From Pseudomonas corrugata (GTDB taxonomy: Bacteria > Pseudomonadota > Gammaproteobacteria > Pseudomonadales > Pseudomonadaceae), in assembly GCF_001269905.1 (NCBI RefSeq), contig NZ_LHVK01000009.1:1-64000 (forward strand): a DNA stretch of 64,000 bases. The letters run 5' to 3'. Positions 55,194 through 64,000 of the stretch are shown one piece after another; within the stretch, counting starts at the first letter, position 1; every line of letters begins with the position of its first letter. Position numbers and translations under genes: made by a program. The notes under the pieces were generated by a model. That model saw only the letters and a program-made list of their open reading frames with translations. It ran no database searches and was not told the DNA's origin.

Positions 55194-55990
55194 TGCGCAA
55201 GAAATCATTAATAGAAAGAATTCGCCTGTTTGGCCGCTCCGGCATCGACGTACTGGCGGTGCTGGGCCGTTCCACGTTGTTCCTGGCTCATGCCTTGCTG
55301 GGGCGCAACTCCACGAGCGGCGGTTTTGGCCTGCTGGTCAAGCAGTTGCACTCAGTGGGGGTGATGTCCCTGGTGATCATCGTGGTGTCCGGGATTTTCA
55401 TCGGCATGGTGCTGGCGTTGCAGGGTTTCAATATCCTGTCCAGCTACGGTTCGGAGCAGGCGGTCGGGCAGATGGTTGCGCTGACGCTGTTGCGTGAACT
55501 CGGTCCGGTGGTGACCGCGTTGCTGTTCGCCGGGCGCGCCGGGTCGGCGCTGACGGCCGAAATCGGCAACATGAAGTCCACTGAGCAACTGTCCAGCCTG
55601 GAAATGATCGGCGTCGACCCGCTCAAGTACATCATTGCCCCGCGCCTGTGGGCCGGCTTCATTTCCTTGCCGGTTCTGGCAATCATCTTCAGCGTCGTCG
55701 GCATCTGGGGTGGTTCCTGGGTGGCCGTCGACTGGCTGGGCATTTATGACGGGTCCTACTGGTCCAACATGCAGAACAGTGTCGACTTCCTCGATGATGT
55801 GCTCAATGGCGTCATCAAGAGTGCTGTATTCGCTTTTGTGGTGACCTGGATCGCCGTGTTTCAAGGCTATGACTGCGAGCCCACGTCCGAGGGGATCAGC
55901 CGTGCCACAACCAAGACCGTGGTGTACGCCTCGCTGGCGGTCCTGGGCCTTGACTTTATTCTGACCGCCTTGATGTTTGGAGATTTCTGA
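55193..55990 (+). CDS. mlaE: Phospholipid transport permease MlaE
   Basis: A 265-residue inner-membrane permease of the MlaE/DUF140 family. Characteristic segments are [36 protein letters not shown] and [19 protein letters not shown], followed by four hydrophobic spans. It overlaps both neighbours by one base. Confidence 0.95.
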   Translation: MRKKSLIERIRLFGRSGIDVLAVLGRSTLFLAHALLGRNSTSGGFGLLVKQLHSVGVMSLVIIVVSGIFIGMVLALQGFNILSSYGSEQAVGQMVALTLLRELGPVVTALLFAGRAGSALTAEIGNMKSTEQLSSLEMIGVDPLKYIIAPRLWAGFISLPVLAIIFSVVGIWGGSWVAVDWLGIYDGSYWSNMQNSVDFLDDVLNGVIKSAVFAFVVTWIAVFQGYDCEPTSEGISRATTKTVVYASLAVLGLDFILTALMFGDF

Positions 55991-56457
55991 TGCAAAACCG
56001 CACCCTGGAAATCGGTGTCGGCCTTTTCCTGCTGGCCGGCATCCTGGCGTTATTGCTGCTGGCCCTGCGAGTCAGCGGCCTGGCGCCGACTGCGAACACC
56101 GATACTTATAAACTTTATGCTTATTTTGACAATATCGCCGGTTTGACGGTCAGAGCCAAGGTGACCATGGCCGGTGTCACTATCGGCAACGTCACGGCAA
56201 TCGATCTGGATCGCGACAGTTTCACCGGACGGGTGACGATGGAGGTGGAAAAGCGCGTGGATAACCTGCCGACTGATTCCACTGCATCTATCCTGACGGC
56301 GGGTCTGCTGGGTGAGAAATACATCGGTATCAGCGTGGGTGGGGAAGAATCCCTGCTCAAGGACGGTGGGACCATCCATGACACGCAGTCGTCGCTGGTG
56401 CTCGAGGACCTGATCGGGAAATTCCTGCTTAATACCGTTAGCAAAGACGCTAAATGA
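55990..56457 (+). CDS. mlaD: MCE-domain lipid-binding protein MlaD
   Basis: A 155-residue protein with one N-terminal span (EIGVGLFLLAGILALLLLAL) and a single MCE domain (LYAYFDNIAGLTVRAKVTMA; SILTAGLLGEKYIGISVGG). It forms a hexameric ring on MlaE through which phospholipid passes. It ends just before mlaC. Confidence 0.95.
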   Translation: MQNRTLEIGVGLFLLAGILALLLLALRVSGLAPTANTDTYKLYAYFDNIAGLTVRAKVTMAGVTIGNVTAIDLDRDSFTGRVTMEVEKRVDNLPTDSTASILTAGLLGEKYIGISVGGEESLLKDGGTIHDTQSSLVLEDLIGKFLLNTVSKDAK

Positions 56458-56468
56458 GGAGCCTTTCG

Positions 56469-57122
56469 ATGATCTCTATCTTGCGACGCAGCCTGTTGGT
56501 CCTGCTGGCAGCCCTGCCGCTGATGGCCAATGCCCTGGCGGCGCCTTCCGCCCACGATATCATCCAGGACACCACGACCCGCCTGCTGGCAGACCTTGCC
56601 GCCAACAAGGAGCAATACAAGCAGGATCCGGGCGCATTCTATGATGCGCTGAACGGCATTGTTGGTCCGGTGGTGGACGCCGATGGCATCTCGCGCAGCA
56701 TCATGACGGTCAAGTACTCGCGCAAGGCAACCCCTGCGCAGATGACCCGCTTCCAGGAAAACTTCAAGCGCAGCCTGATGCAGTTCTACGGCAACGCCTT
56801 GCTCGAATACAACAATCAGGGCATCACCGTTTCACCGGCCAAGGATGAAAACGGTACCCGTACCAGCGTCGACATGCAGGTCAAGGGTAACAACGGTGCT
56901 ATCTACCCGGTGTCCTACACGCTCGAACAGTTGAACGGCGAGTGGAAGGTGCGCAACGTGATCATCAACGGCATCAACATCGGCAAATTGTTCCGCGACC
57001 AGTTTGCCGATGCCATGCAGCGCAATGGCAATGACCTGGACAAGACCATCGATGGCTGGGCCGGCGAAGTCGCCAAGGCCAAGGAAGTGACCGACGAAGC
57101 CAAGGAGAAGCAGGGACAATGA
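56469..57122 (+). CDS. mlaC: Periplasmic phospholipid carrier MlaC
   Basis: A 217-residue periplasmic shuttle between the MlaA complex and MlaFEDB. Signal peptide MISILRRSLLVLLAALPLMANALA; the mature part has SRSIMTVKYSRKATPAQMTRF and WKVRNVIINGINIGKLFRDQ. The ATG at 56469, with GAGGAG 8 nt upstream, is preferred over the ATG at 56454 that overlaps the mlaD stop. It overlaps mlaB by 4 nt. Confidence 0.94.
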   Translation: MISILRRSLLVLLAALPLMANALAAPSAHDIIQDTTTRLLADLAANKEQYKQDPGAFYDALNGIVGPVVDADGISRSIMTVKYSRKATPAQMTRFQENFKRSLMQFYGNALLEYNNQGITVSPAKDENGTRTSVDMQVKGNNGAIYPVSYTLEQLNGEWKVRNVIINGINIGKLFRDQFADAMQRNGNDLDKTIDGWAGEVAKAKEVTDEAKEKQGQ

Positions 57123-57436
57123 ATGAGTCGGCGAGTGAGTCGGCCGTTCGTCTGGGCGAAGCCGACGAGTTGTTGCTCAGCGGTGTGCTGGACTATCGCA
57201 CTGGTCCGGCCTTGCGCACCCAGGGCCAGGCGCTGATCAAGTCCGTTGGTGCCGCCGAGGTGGTCATTGACTGCTCGGCGGTGCAGAAATCCAGCAGTGT
57301 AGGCTTGTCGCTACTGCTGTGTTTCATGCGGGATGCCGAGGCGGCCGGCAAAACGTGGAGCATCCGTGGGATGCCCGAAGACATGCGCGAAATAGCCCAG
57401 GTCAGCGAGCTGACCGAGCTGTTGGCGCACCACTGA
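57119..57436 (+). CDS. mlaB: STAS-domain protein MlaB
   Basis: A 105-residue cytoplasmic STAS protein that stabilises MlaF in the transporter. Key segment: AEVVIDCSAVQKSSSVGLSLLLCF with the Ser-rich loop; EDMREIAQVSELTELL forms the C-terminal helix. Last gene of the mla operon, before a terminator. Confidence 0.93.
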   Translation: MNESASESAVRLGEADELLLSGVLDYRTGPALRTQGQALIKSVGAAEVVIDCSAVQKSSSVGLSLLLCFMRDAEAAGKTWSIRGMPEDMREIAQVSELTELLAHH

Positions 57437-57449
57437 GCCACATCGCTGG

Positions 57450-57505
57450 AAAAGTCCCCCCGTCAGAGTCCTGCTTCGCGGGGTTCGCAGGCGCGGGGCT
57501 TTTTT
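57450..57505 (+). terminator. Terminator after mlaB
   Basis: AAAAGTCCCC and GGGGCTTTTTT pair around a GC-rich loop and end in a T-run, consistent with a Rho-independent terminator between mlaB and ibaG. Confidence 0.75.
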
Positions 57506-57551
57506 GTATGATGTGCGACCCGCGCGCACAGGGCGCCGATTGAGGTTGAGC

Positions 57552-59079
<1,528 letters not shown>

Positions 59080-59092
59080 TTCCGGCTGCATG

Positions 59093-59146
59093 GGCACAAG
59101 GATGTGCCTGGATTTCGTTTCAAATCGAGGGTGGTGCACCCTCGAT
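59093..59146 (+). promoter_or_regulatory. Two hairpins in the murA-hisG gap
   Basis: GGCACA/TGTGCC (59093-59098/59103-59108) and ATCGAGGGTG/CACCCTCGAT (59124-59133/59137-59146) are perfect stems without following T-runs, upstream of hisG. Possible mRNA-level control; no leader peptide with His codons is evident. Confidence 0.45.
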
Positions 59147-59204
59147 GTGTGTCCGGCGCCGCTTGCGACCGGGCATGTGTACCTTGATAAGGACTGACGT
59201 TCCC

Positions 59205-59840
59205 ATGTTGACCATCGCACTGTCCAAGGGCCGCATCCTTGACGACACCCTGCCGCTTCTGGCTGAAGCGGGCATCGTGCCGACCGAGAATCCGGACAAG
59301 AGCCGCAAGCTGATCATCCCCACGACCCAGGCCGATGTGCGCCTGCTGATTGTGCGTGCCACCGATGTGCCGACTTACGTTGAACATGGCGCCGCCGACC
59401 TCGGCGTTGCCGGTAAGGACGTGCTGATGGAATACGGTGGCCAGGGTCTGTATGAGCCCCTGGACCTGCAGATCGCCCGGTGCAAGCTGATGACCGCCGG
59501 CAAGGTCGGCGCGCCGGAGCCCAAGGGGCGCCTGCGGGTGGCAACCAAGTTCGTCAACATTGCCAAGCGCTACTATGCCGAGCAGGGTCGCCAGGTCGAT
59601 ATCATCAAGTTGTACGGTTCGATGGAGCTGGCGCCGCTGATCGGCCTGGCGGACAAGATCATCGACGTCGTCGACACCGGCAATACCCTGCGGGCCAATG
59701 GCCTGGAACCCCAGGATTTCATCGCGGACATCACCTCCCGGCTGATCGTCAACAAGGCATCGATGAAAATGCAGCATGCTCGTATCCAGGCACTGATCGA
59801 TACCCTGCGCAAGGCAGTGGAATCGCGACACCGCGGCTGA
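59205..59840 (+). CDS. hisG: ATP phosphoribosyltransferase, short form
   Basis: A 211-residue enzyme for step one of histidine synthesis. [19 protein letters not shown] at the N-terminus and [16 protein letters not shown] (PRPP motif) are clear. It lacks the C-terminal regulatory domain, so it is the short HisG(S) that needs HisZ; hisZ is not in this window. Start ATG at 59205. Confidence 0.96.
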   Translation: MLTIALSKGRILDDTLPLLAEAGIVPTENPDKSRKLIIPTTQADVRLLIVRATDVPTYVEHGAADLGVAGKDVLMEYGGQGLYEPLDLQIARCKLMTAGKVGAPEPKGRLRVATKFVNIAKRYYAEQGRQVDIIKLYGSMELAPLIGLADKIIDVVDTGNTLRANGLEPQDFIADITSRLIVNKASMKMQHARIQALIDTLRKAVESRHRG

Positions 59841-59847
59841 TTTACCT

Positions 59848-59947
59848 GCGCGACCTCGAGTCGCGCCCGTCTATCCGTGTCATAGCCAATTTTCTCAGGT
59901 GCCCACGCGAATGGACTGGTAGCTTAGGGCGCCTGAGCATTTGCCAT
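59848..59947 (+). promoter_or_regulatory. Hairpins in the hisG-hisD gap
   Basis: GCGCGAC-CTCGA-GTCGCGC (59848-59866) follows the hisG stop; CTCAGGTGCC (59894-59903) pairs with GGCGCCTGAG (59938-59947) with one wobble. They probably set the hisG/hisD transcript ratio. Confidence 0.4.
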
Positions 59948-59963
59948 TAATGAGGCCCTCGCT

Positions 59964-61301
59964 ATGACCGCTCCCACCTCGATTCGCCGACTCAACGCTG
60001 CCGATCCGGATTTCGCACATCATCTGGATCATCTGCTGAGCTGGGAAAGTGTGTCTGACGACTCGGTCAATCAGCGGGTGCTGGACATCATCAAAGCCGT
60101 GCGCGAGCGGGGCGATGCCGCCGTGGTGGAATTCACCCAGAAATTCGATGGCCTGCAGGCGGCGTCCATGGCCGACCTGATCCTGCCGCGCGAGCGCCTG
60201 GAGCTGGCCCTGACGCGGATCACCGTGCCCCAGCGCGAGGCCCTGGAAAAAGCCGCCTCCCGGGTGCGCAGCTATCACGAAAGACAGAAGCAGGACTCCT
60301 GGAGCTACACCGAAGCGGACGGTACCGTGCTGGGCCAGAAGGTTACGCCACTGGACCGCGCCGGCCTGTACGTGCCGGGCGGCAAGGCGTCCTATCCCTC
60401 CTCGGTGCTGATGAATGCCATTCCGGCCAAGGTTGCCGGCGTGACCGAAGTGGTCATGGTCGTGCCGACCCCACGGGGTGAAATCAACGAACTGGTGCTG
60501 GCCGCTGCCTGCATTGCTGGCGTGGACCGGGTGTTCACCATCGGTGGCGCCCAGGCCGTAGCTGCATTGGCCTACGGCACCGAAAGCGTACCGAGGGTCG
60601 ACAAGGTGGTAGGGCCGGGCAACATCTATGTCGCCACCGCCAAGCGTCACGTGTTCGGCCAGGTCGGTATCGACATGATCGCCGGCCCTTCGGAAATCCT
60701 CGTGGTGTGCGACGGCCAGACCGACCCGGATTGGATTGCCATGGACTTGTTCTCCCAGGCCGAGCACGACGAAGACGCCCAGGCGATTCTGGTCAGCCCG
60801 GATGCCGAATTCCTCGACAAGGTCGCGGCCAGTATCGACAGGCTGCTGCCAACCATGGATCGCGCCGAAATCATCAACACCTCGATCAATGGTCGTGGCG
60901 CGCTGATCAAGGTCGATGACATGGAACAGGCGATCGAGGTCGCCAACCGCATCGCGCCGGAGCACCTGGAATTGTCGGTCGCCGATCCGCAGGCCTGGTT
61001 GCCGCAGATCCGTCATGCCGGTGCGATCTTCATGGGCCGCCACACCAGCGAGGCCCTGGGCGATTACTGTGCAGGGCCCAACCATGTGTTGCCGACTTCC
61101 GGCACCGCGCGTTTCTCGTCGCCGCTGGGGGTGTATGACTTCCAGAAGCGTTCGTCGATCATCTTCTGCTCCGAGCAGGGTGCATCCGAACTGGGCAAGA
61201 CCGCTTCGGTACTGGCCCGTGGCGAGTCGTTGAGCGCCCACGCCCGCAGCGCCGAGTATCGAATTCTTGATGAGTGCTCCATTGACGGGCAGGGAAACTG
61301 A
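59964..61301 (+). CDS. hisD: Histidinol dehydrogenase
   Basis: A 445-residue zinc enzyme carrying out the last two oxidation steps to histidine. [24 protein letters not shown] and [21 protein letters not shown] are family signatures; zinc ligands lie in [13 protein letters not shown] and the C-terminal [14 protein letters not shown]. Only one base separates its stop from the hisC ATG region. Confidence 0.96.
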   Translation: MTAPTSIRRLNAADPDFAHHLDHLLSWESVSDDSVNQRVLDIIKAVRERGDAAVVEFTQKFDGLQAASMADLILPRERLELALTRITVPQREALEKAASRVRSYHERQKQDSWSYTEADGTVLGQKVTPLDRAGLYVPGGKASYPSSVLMNAIPAKVAGVTEVVMVVPTPRGEINELVLAAACIAGVDRVFTIGGAQAVAALAYGTESVPRVDKVVGPGNIYVATAKRHVFGQVGIDMIAGPSEILVVCDGQTDPDWIAMDLFSQAEHDEDAQAILVSPDAEFLDKVAASIDRLLPTMDRAEIINTSINGRGALIKVDDMEQAIEVANRIAPEHLELSVADPQAWLPQIRHAGAIFMGRHTSEALGDYCAGPNHVLPTSGTARFSSPLGVYDFQKRSSIIFCSEQGASELGKTASVLARGESLSAHARSAEYRILDECSIDGQGN

Positions 61302-61302
61302 A

Positions 61303-62355
61303 ATGAGTAAATTCTGGAGCCCGTTCGTCAAGAACCTGGTGCCCTACGTGCCCGGCGAACAACCGAAGCTGACCCGCCTGGTCAAGCTCAATACCAACGA
61401 GAACCCCTACGGCCCATCGCCCAAGGCCCTTGCGGCGATGCAGACCGAGCTCAATGACAACCTGCGTCTGTATCCGGACCCCAACAGCGATCTGCTGAAG
61501 AACGCCGTGGCCCGCTACTATGGTGTGCAGGCCAACCAGGTGTTTCTCGGTAACGGCTCGGATGAAGTGCTGGCGCACATTTTTCACGGCCTGCTGCAGC
61601 ACGACCAGCCGATCCTGTTTCCGGACATCAGCTACAGCTTCTATCCAGTGTATTGCGGCTTGTATGGCATCCAGTTCGATGCGGTGCCCCTGGATGAGCA
61701 GTTCCGGATCGATCCGGCGGACTATGCCAAGCCGAACGGCGGGATCATTTTCCCCAACCCGAACGCCCCGACCGGCTGCCTGCTGGCGCTGGAAGCGGTG
61801 GAGCAAATGCTCAAGGCCAGCCCGGATTCGGTGGTGGTAGTCGATGAAGCCTATATCGACTTCGGTGGCGAGACGGCCATCAGCCTGGTGGACCGTTATC
61901 CGAATCTGCTGGTCACCCAGACCTTGTCCAAGTCCCGCTCGCTGGCGGGGTTGCGAGTGGGCTTGGCGGTAGGCCATCCGGATCTGATCGAAGCGCTGGA
62001 GCGGATCAAGAACAGCTTCAACTCCTACCCTCTGGATCGCTTGGCGAACGTGGGTGGCGCGGCGGCATTCGACGATCGCGAGTATTTCCAGAAGACCTGC
62101 CGGTTGGTCATCGAGCATCGCGAGTGGGTGGTGGCGCAACTGGAGGCCAAGGGGTTTGAAGTCTTGCCTTCGGCGGCCAACTTCATCTTCGCCCGTCACC
62201 CCCGGCATGATGCGGCGGGACTGGCGGCGAAGCTGCGAGAACAGGGTGTGATCGTGCGGCACTTCAAACAGGAGCGGATTGCCCAGTTCCTGCGGATCAG
62301 CATTGGCACACCGGAGCAGAACCAGGCGCTGATCGACGCCCTGGGCGAACTCTAA
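61303..62355 (+). CDS. hisC: Histidinol-phosphate aminotransferase
   Basis: A 350-residue PLP enzyme of fold type [16 protein letters not shown] at the N-terminus, [11 protein letters not shown], and the PLP-binding lysine in [14 protein letters not shown]. The ATG at 61303 lies directly after the hisD stop; the upstream reading from 61267 overlaps hisD and is rejected. Confidence 0.95.
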   Translation: MSKFWSPFVKNLVPYVPGEQPKLTRLVKLNTNENPYGPSPKALAAMQTELNDNLRLYPDPNSDLLKNAVARYYGVQANQVFLGNGSDEVLAHIFHGLLQHDQPILFPDISYSFYPVYCGLYGIQFDAVPLDEQFRIDPADYAKPNGGIIFPNPNAPTGCLLALEAVEQMLKASPDSVVVVDEAYIDFGGETAISLVDRYPNLLVTQTLSKSRSLAGLRVGLAVGHPDLIEALERIKNSFNSYPLDRLANVGGAAAFDDREYFQKTCRLVIEHREWVVAQLEAKGFEVLPSAANFIFARHPRHDAAGLAAKLREQGVIVRHFKQERIAQFLRISIGTPEQNQALIDALGEL

Positions 62356-62384
62356 AGCTCTGCGCTGAACTGTAGGAAACCCTC

Positions 62385-62607
62385 TGTGGGAGCAAGGCTT
62401 GCCCGCGAAGGCGGTGGGTCAGTGACTCAAATGTCGACTGATTCGGCGCTATCGCGGGCAAGCCTTGCTCCCACAGTGGTTTCCGGCGTTCACGAAATTG
62501 GCGTTTCATCGCGGGGCCCCTGTGGGGCTTGCCCGCGAAGGCGGTCTGACATTCAAAATGACTATCGACTGACACTACGCTATCGCGAGCAAGCTCGCTC
62601 CCACAGG
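62385..62607. repeat. Two REP pairs
   Basis: Pair one (62385-62476) uses GTGGGAGCAAGGCTTGCCCGC and its inverse; pair two (62519-62607) joins a GGGCTTGCCCGCGAAGGCGG half to a GCGAGCAAGCTCGCTCCCAC half, so its arms belong to two subfamilies. They fill the hisC-DUF4198 spacer between convergent genes. Confidence 0.88.
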
Positions 62608-62630
62608 TGTGTTCTGTGCATTCAGATGCT

Positions 62631-63350
62631 TTATTCGTGATGCGGCTCGCCAAGGAACGTCAGCGAAGTAAACACACCACGCGTCGCCACGTCCTTGTCA
62701 TCCTTGAGCGGGATTTCCATCTGCGCGGCGATGACGTTCAAACCTTCATTGCGCACCAGCACCTGGGCCCGACCGTCGGCGTCGGTTTCAGTGGCGACGG
62801 TGTTCGGCGCGCTGCGGTAATCGCCCACCAGTTTTACCCCGGCCGCAGGCTTGCCATCCAGCAGGACCCGCACCGGCAATGATTGGCCGGGACCTATGGT
62901 CAGCGGATCGACGTCCGGCAGGATCACGAACCTGATCGGCTCCAGCTTCGGCAGCTTCGCTCCGGGCTCGTAGATTGCCAGGCTGTATTTGAAGGTGTGG
63001 GTCGACTCGATCGCGCCGGGCACCTTGCTGCGGCCTTCGTTGATCCACTTCTTGTCAGCGGTCTGGGACCACATGCCATTGTCCAGCGCCACCGCGAGCA
63101 CGGCCGGCGGCTTGAGCGGTTGCAGGCGGGCGTGGTCGGGTAGGCGTTGCACCGTGACCGGGATCATCTTGCCGCCCAGGTCATAGGCCCAGGCCCCGCT
63201 GATTTTCTGGGCCTTGAAGGCATTGTCCTCGGCGCCGTGGCCGTAGATCACTTCAATGTTGCCGCGCCGTTGTTCGGTCCACAAACCATGGGCCGAGGCT
63301 TGTGTCGCCAGGAACAGGCCGAGAAGGGCGAGTGTCTTGGGGTGTTTCAT
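62631..63350 (-). CDS. DUF4198 periplasmic protein
   Basis: A 239-residue secreted protein with signal peptide MKHPKTLALLGLFLATQASA and a mature N-terminus starting HGLWTEQR. The free N-terminal His fits the DUF4198/NikM-like group, in which an N-terminal His and carboxylates bind metal. The C-terminal half has the PKAGVKLVGDYRS-like carrier domain (GKPAAGVKLVGDY; TETDADGRAQVLV). It is encoded 14 nt downstream of a TonB-dependent receptor, so a role in metal or siderophore acquisition is likely; the metal is unknown. Confidence 0.8.
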   Translation of the reverse strand: MKHPKTLALLGLFLATQASAHGLWTEQRRGNIEVIYGHGAEDNAFKAQKISGAWAYDLGGKMIPVTVQRLPDHARLQPLKPPAVLAVALDNGMWSQTADKKWINEGRSKVPGAIESTHTFKYSLAIYEPGAKLPKLEPIRFVILPDVDPLTIGPGQSLPVRVLLDGKPAAGVKLVGDYRSAPNTVATETDADGRAQVLVRNEGLNVIAAQMEIPLKDDKDVATRGVFTSLTFLGEPHHE

Positions 63351-63364
63351 GCCGATTTTCCTTT

Positions 63365-64000
63365 TTACAGATCGAGGGTGAGACTGACGGTGAAGTTGCG
63401 CGGCTCGCCGGGATTGACCCAGTAGTTGCTGTAGGAGCGCTCGTAGTATTTTTCGTCGAAGACGTTGTTCAGGTTCAGGCCCACGGTGACGTTATCGCTG
63501 GCCTTGTAATGAGCCAGCAGATCCACGGTGTGGTAGGCCGGCAGCTCGAAGTCCTTGCCGGCTTCGCCCGAACGATCCCCCACGTAAGTGAACGCCGCGC
63601 CGACATCCGAGCCGCGCAGGTGCCCGTCCTGGAATTCATAGACGCCCAGCAGACTGCCGCTACGCTTGGCAACGCCCAGGATCCGGCTGCCGGTGGGGAT
63701 CTCTTTGTCACCTTCGGTCACTTCTGCATCGATGTAGGCAAAGGCCCCGATCACGCGGATGGCGTCGGTCAACTGACCGCTGACCTGCAGATCGATCCCC
63801 TGGCTACGGGCCTTGCCCATGGCGCGGTTGGTGTTGGTATCGGGGGCCAGCGCCAGGACGTTTTCCTTCTCTATATGGAACGCCGCCAGGGTGGTGCTCA
63901 GGCGATGGTCGAAGAGCTCGCTCTTGATCCCGGCTTCATAGCCAACGCCTTCCTCTGGATTGAAGGTCTTGCCGTCGGCGTCCAGGCCGTTGTTGGGCTT
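63365..64000 (-). CDS. TonB-dependent receptor, C-terminal part
   Basis: The reading frame is open to the window edge and encodes the last ~211 residues of a TonB-dependent outer-membrane receptor. It reads KPNNGLDADGKTFNPEEGVG, YEAGIKSELFDHRLSTTLAA, then GIDLQVSGQLTDAIRVIGAF, and ends LNLNNVFDEKYYERSYSNYW...FTVSLTLDL. The pattern is that of siderophore receptors (FhuA/FpvA type). The terminal residue is Leu rather than the usual Phe. The plug domain and TonB box lie outside the window, so the ligand cannot be inferred. Confidence 0.9.
   Translation of the reverse strand, partial: KPNNGLDADGKTFNPEEGVGYEAGIKSELFDHRLSTTLAAFHIEKENVLALAPDTNTNRAMGKARSQGIDLQVSGQLTDAIRVIGAFAYIDAEVTEGDKEIPTGSRILGVAKRSGSLLGVYEFQDGHLRGSDVGAAFTYVGDRSGEAGKDFELPAYHTVDLLAHYKASDNVTVGLNLNNVFDEKYYERSYSNYWVNPGEPRNFTVSLTLDL

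Overview
The window looks like chromosomal backbone of a fluorescent-group Pseudomonas. The coding sequence is GC-rich, REP/REPIN palindromes of the GTGGGAGCGAGC type are numerous, and the gene order matches known pseudomonad loci (dpp/opdP-roxSR; gatCAB-mreBCD-maf-rng-yhdP-tldD; rpoN-lpt-kds-mla-murA-hisGDC). I see no transposase, phage, CRISPR, toxin-antitoxin, tRNA or rRNA gene, and no clear genomic island.

Layout. (1) 1-800: a REP array grown by tandem duplication, then a small secreted acidic protein of unknown function. (2) 827-13446, minus strand: a di/tripeptide uptake locus with one permease/ATPase set (DppBCDF), four paralogous periplasmic binding proteins and an OprD-family porin (OpdP-like). 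The cistrons are separated by GC hairpins. (3) 13500-17300: a DUF6124-type small gene behind an elaborately structured leader, a SIMPL/DUF541 periplasmic protein, and the RoxS/RoxR redox two-component system. (4) 17376-19103: an SbmA/YddA-like ABC exporter. (5) 19365-26395: an aldarate (galactarate/glucarate) pathway: FadR-type GntR regulator, KdgD, alpha-ketoglutarate semialdehyde dehydrogenase, MFS transporter and galactarate dehydratase. A promoter with an overlapping inverted-repeat operator lies in front. (6) 26576-29520: AEC transporter, carboxymuconolactone decarboxylase-like protein, Na+/Ca2+ antiporter, RlpA-like lipoprotein. (7) 29700-33050, minus: gatCAB. (8) 33422-46955: mreBCD, maf, rng, yhdP, nitrilase-like amidase, tldD, darP (opposite strand), pmbA. 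(9) 47042-54110, minus: ptsO-rapZ-ptsN-hpf-rpoN-lptB-lptA-lptC-kdsC-kdsD. (10) 54384-62355: mlaFEDCB, ibaG, murA, hisG, hisD, hisC. (11) 62631-64000, minus: a DUF4198 protein and the 3' end of a TonB-dependent receptor that runs off the window.

The most unusual signals are non-coding. The leader of the DUF6124 gene (13775-13915) folds into three successive helical domains ending at the ribosome-binding site. A foldback element of about 140-160 bp occurs three times within 5.3 kb (31169, 33132, 36243). Its conserved core strands are separated by helices that differ in sequence between copies but stay self-complementary, which is compensatory change; one copy supplies the stop codon of gatA. 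Two genes (mreC and the antiporter) appear to use ATT start codons. I did not find a convincing new multi-gene protein system; the genes are mostly well-known housekeeping and nutrient-uptake loci.
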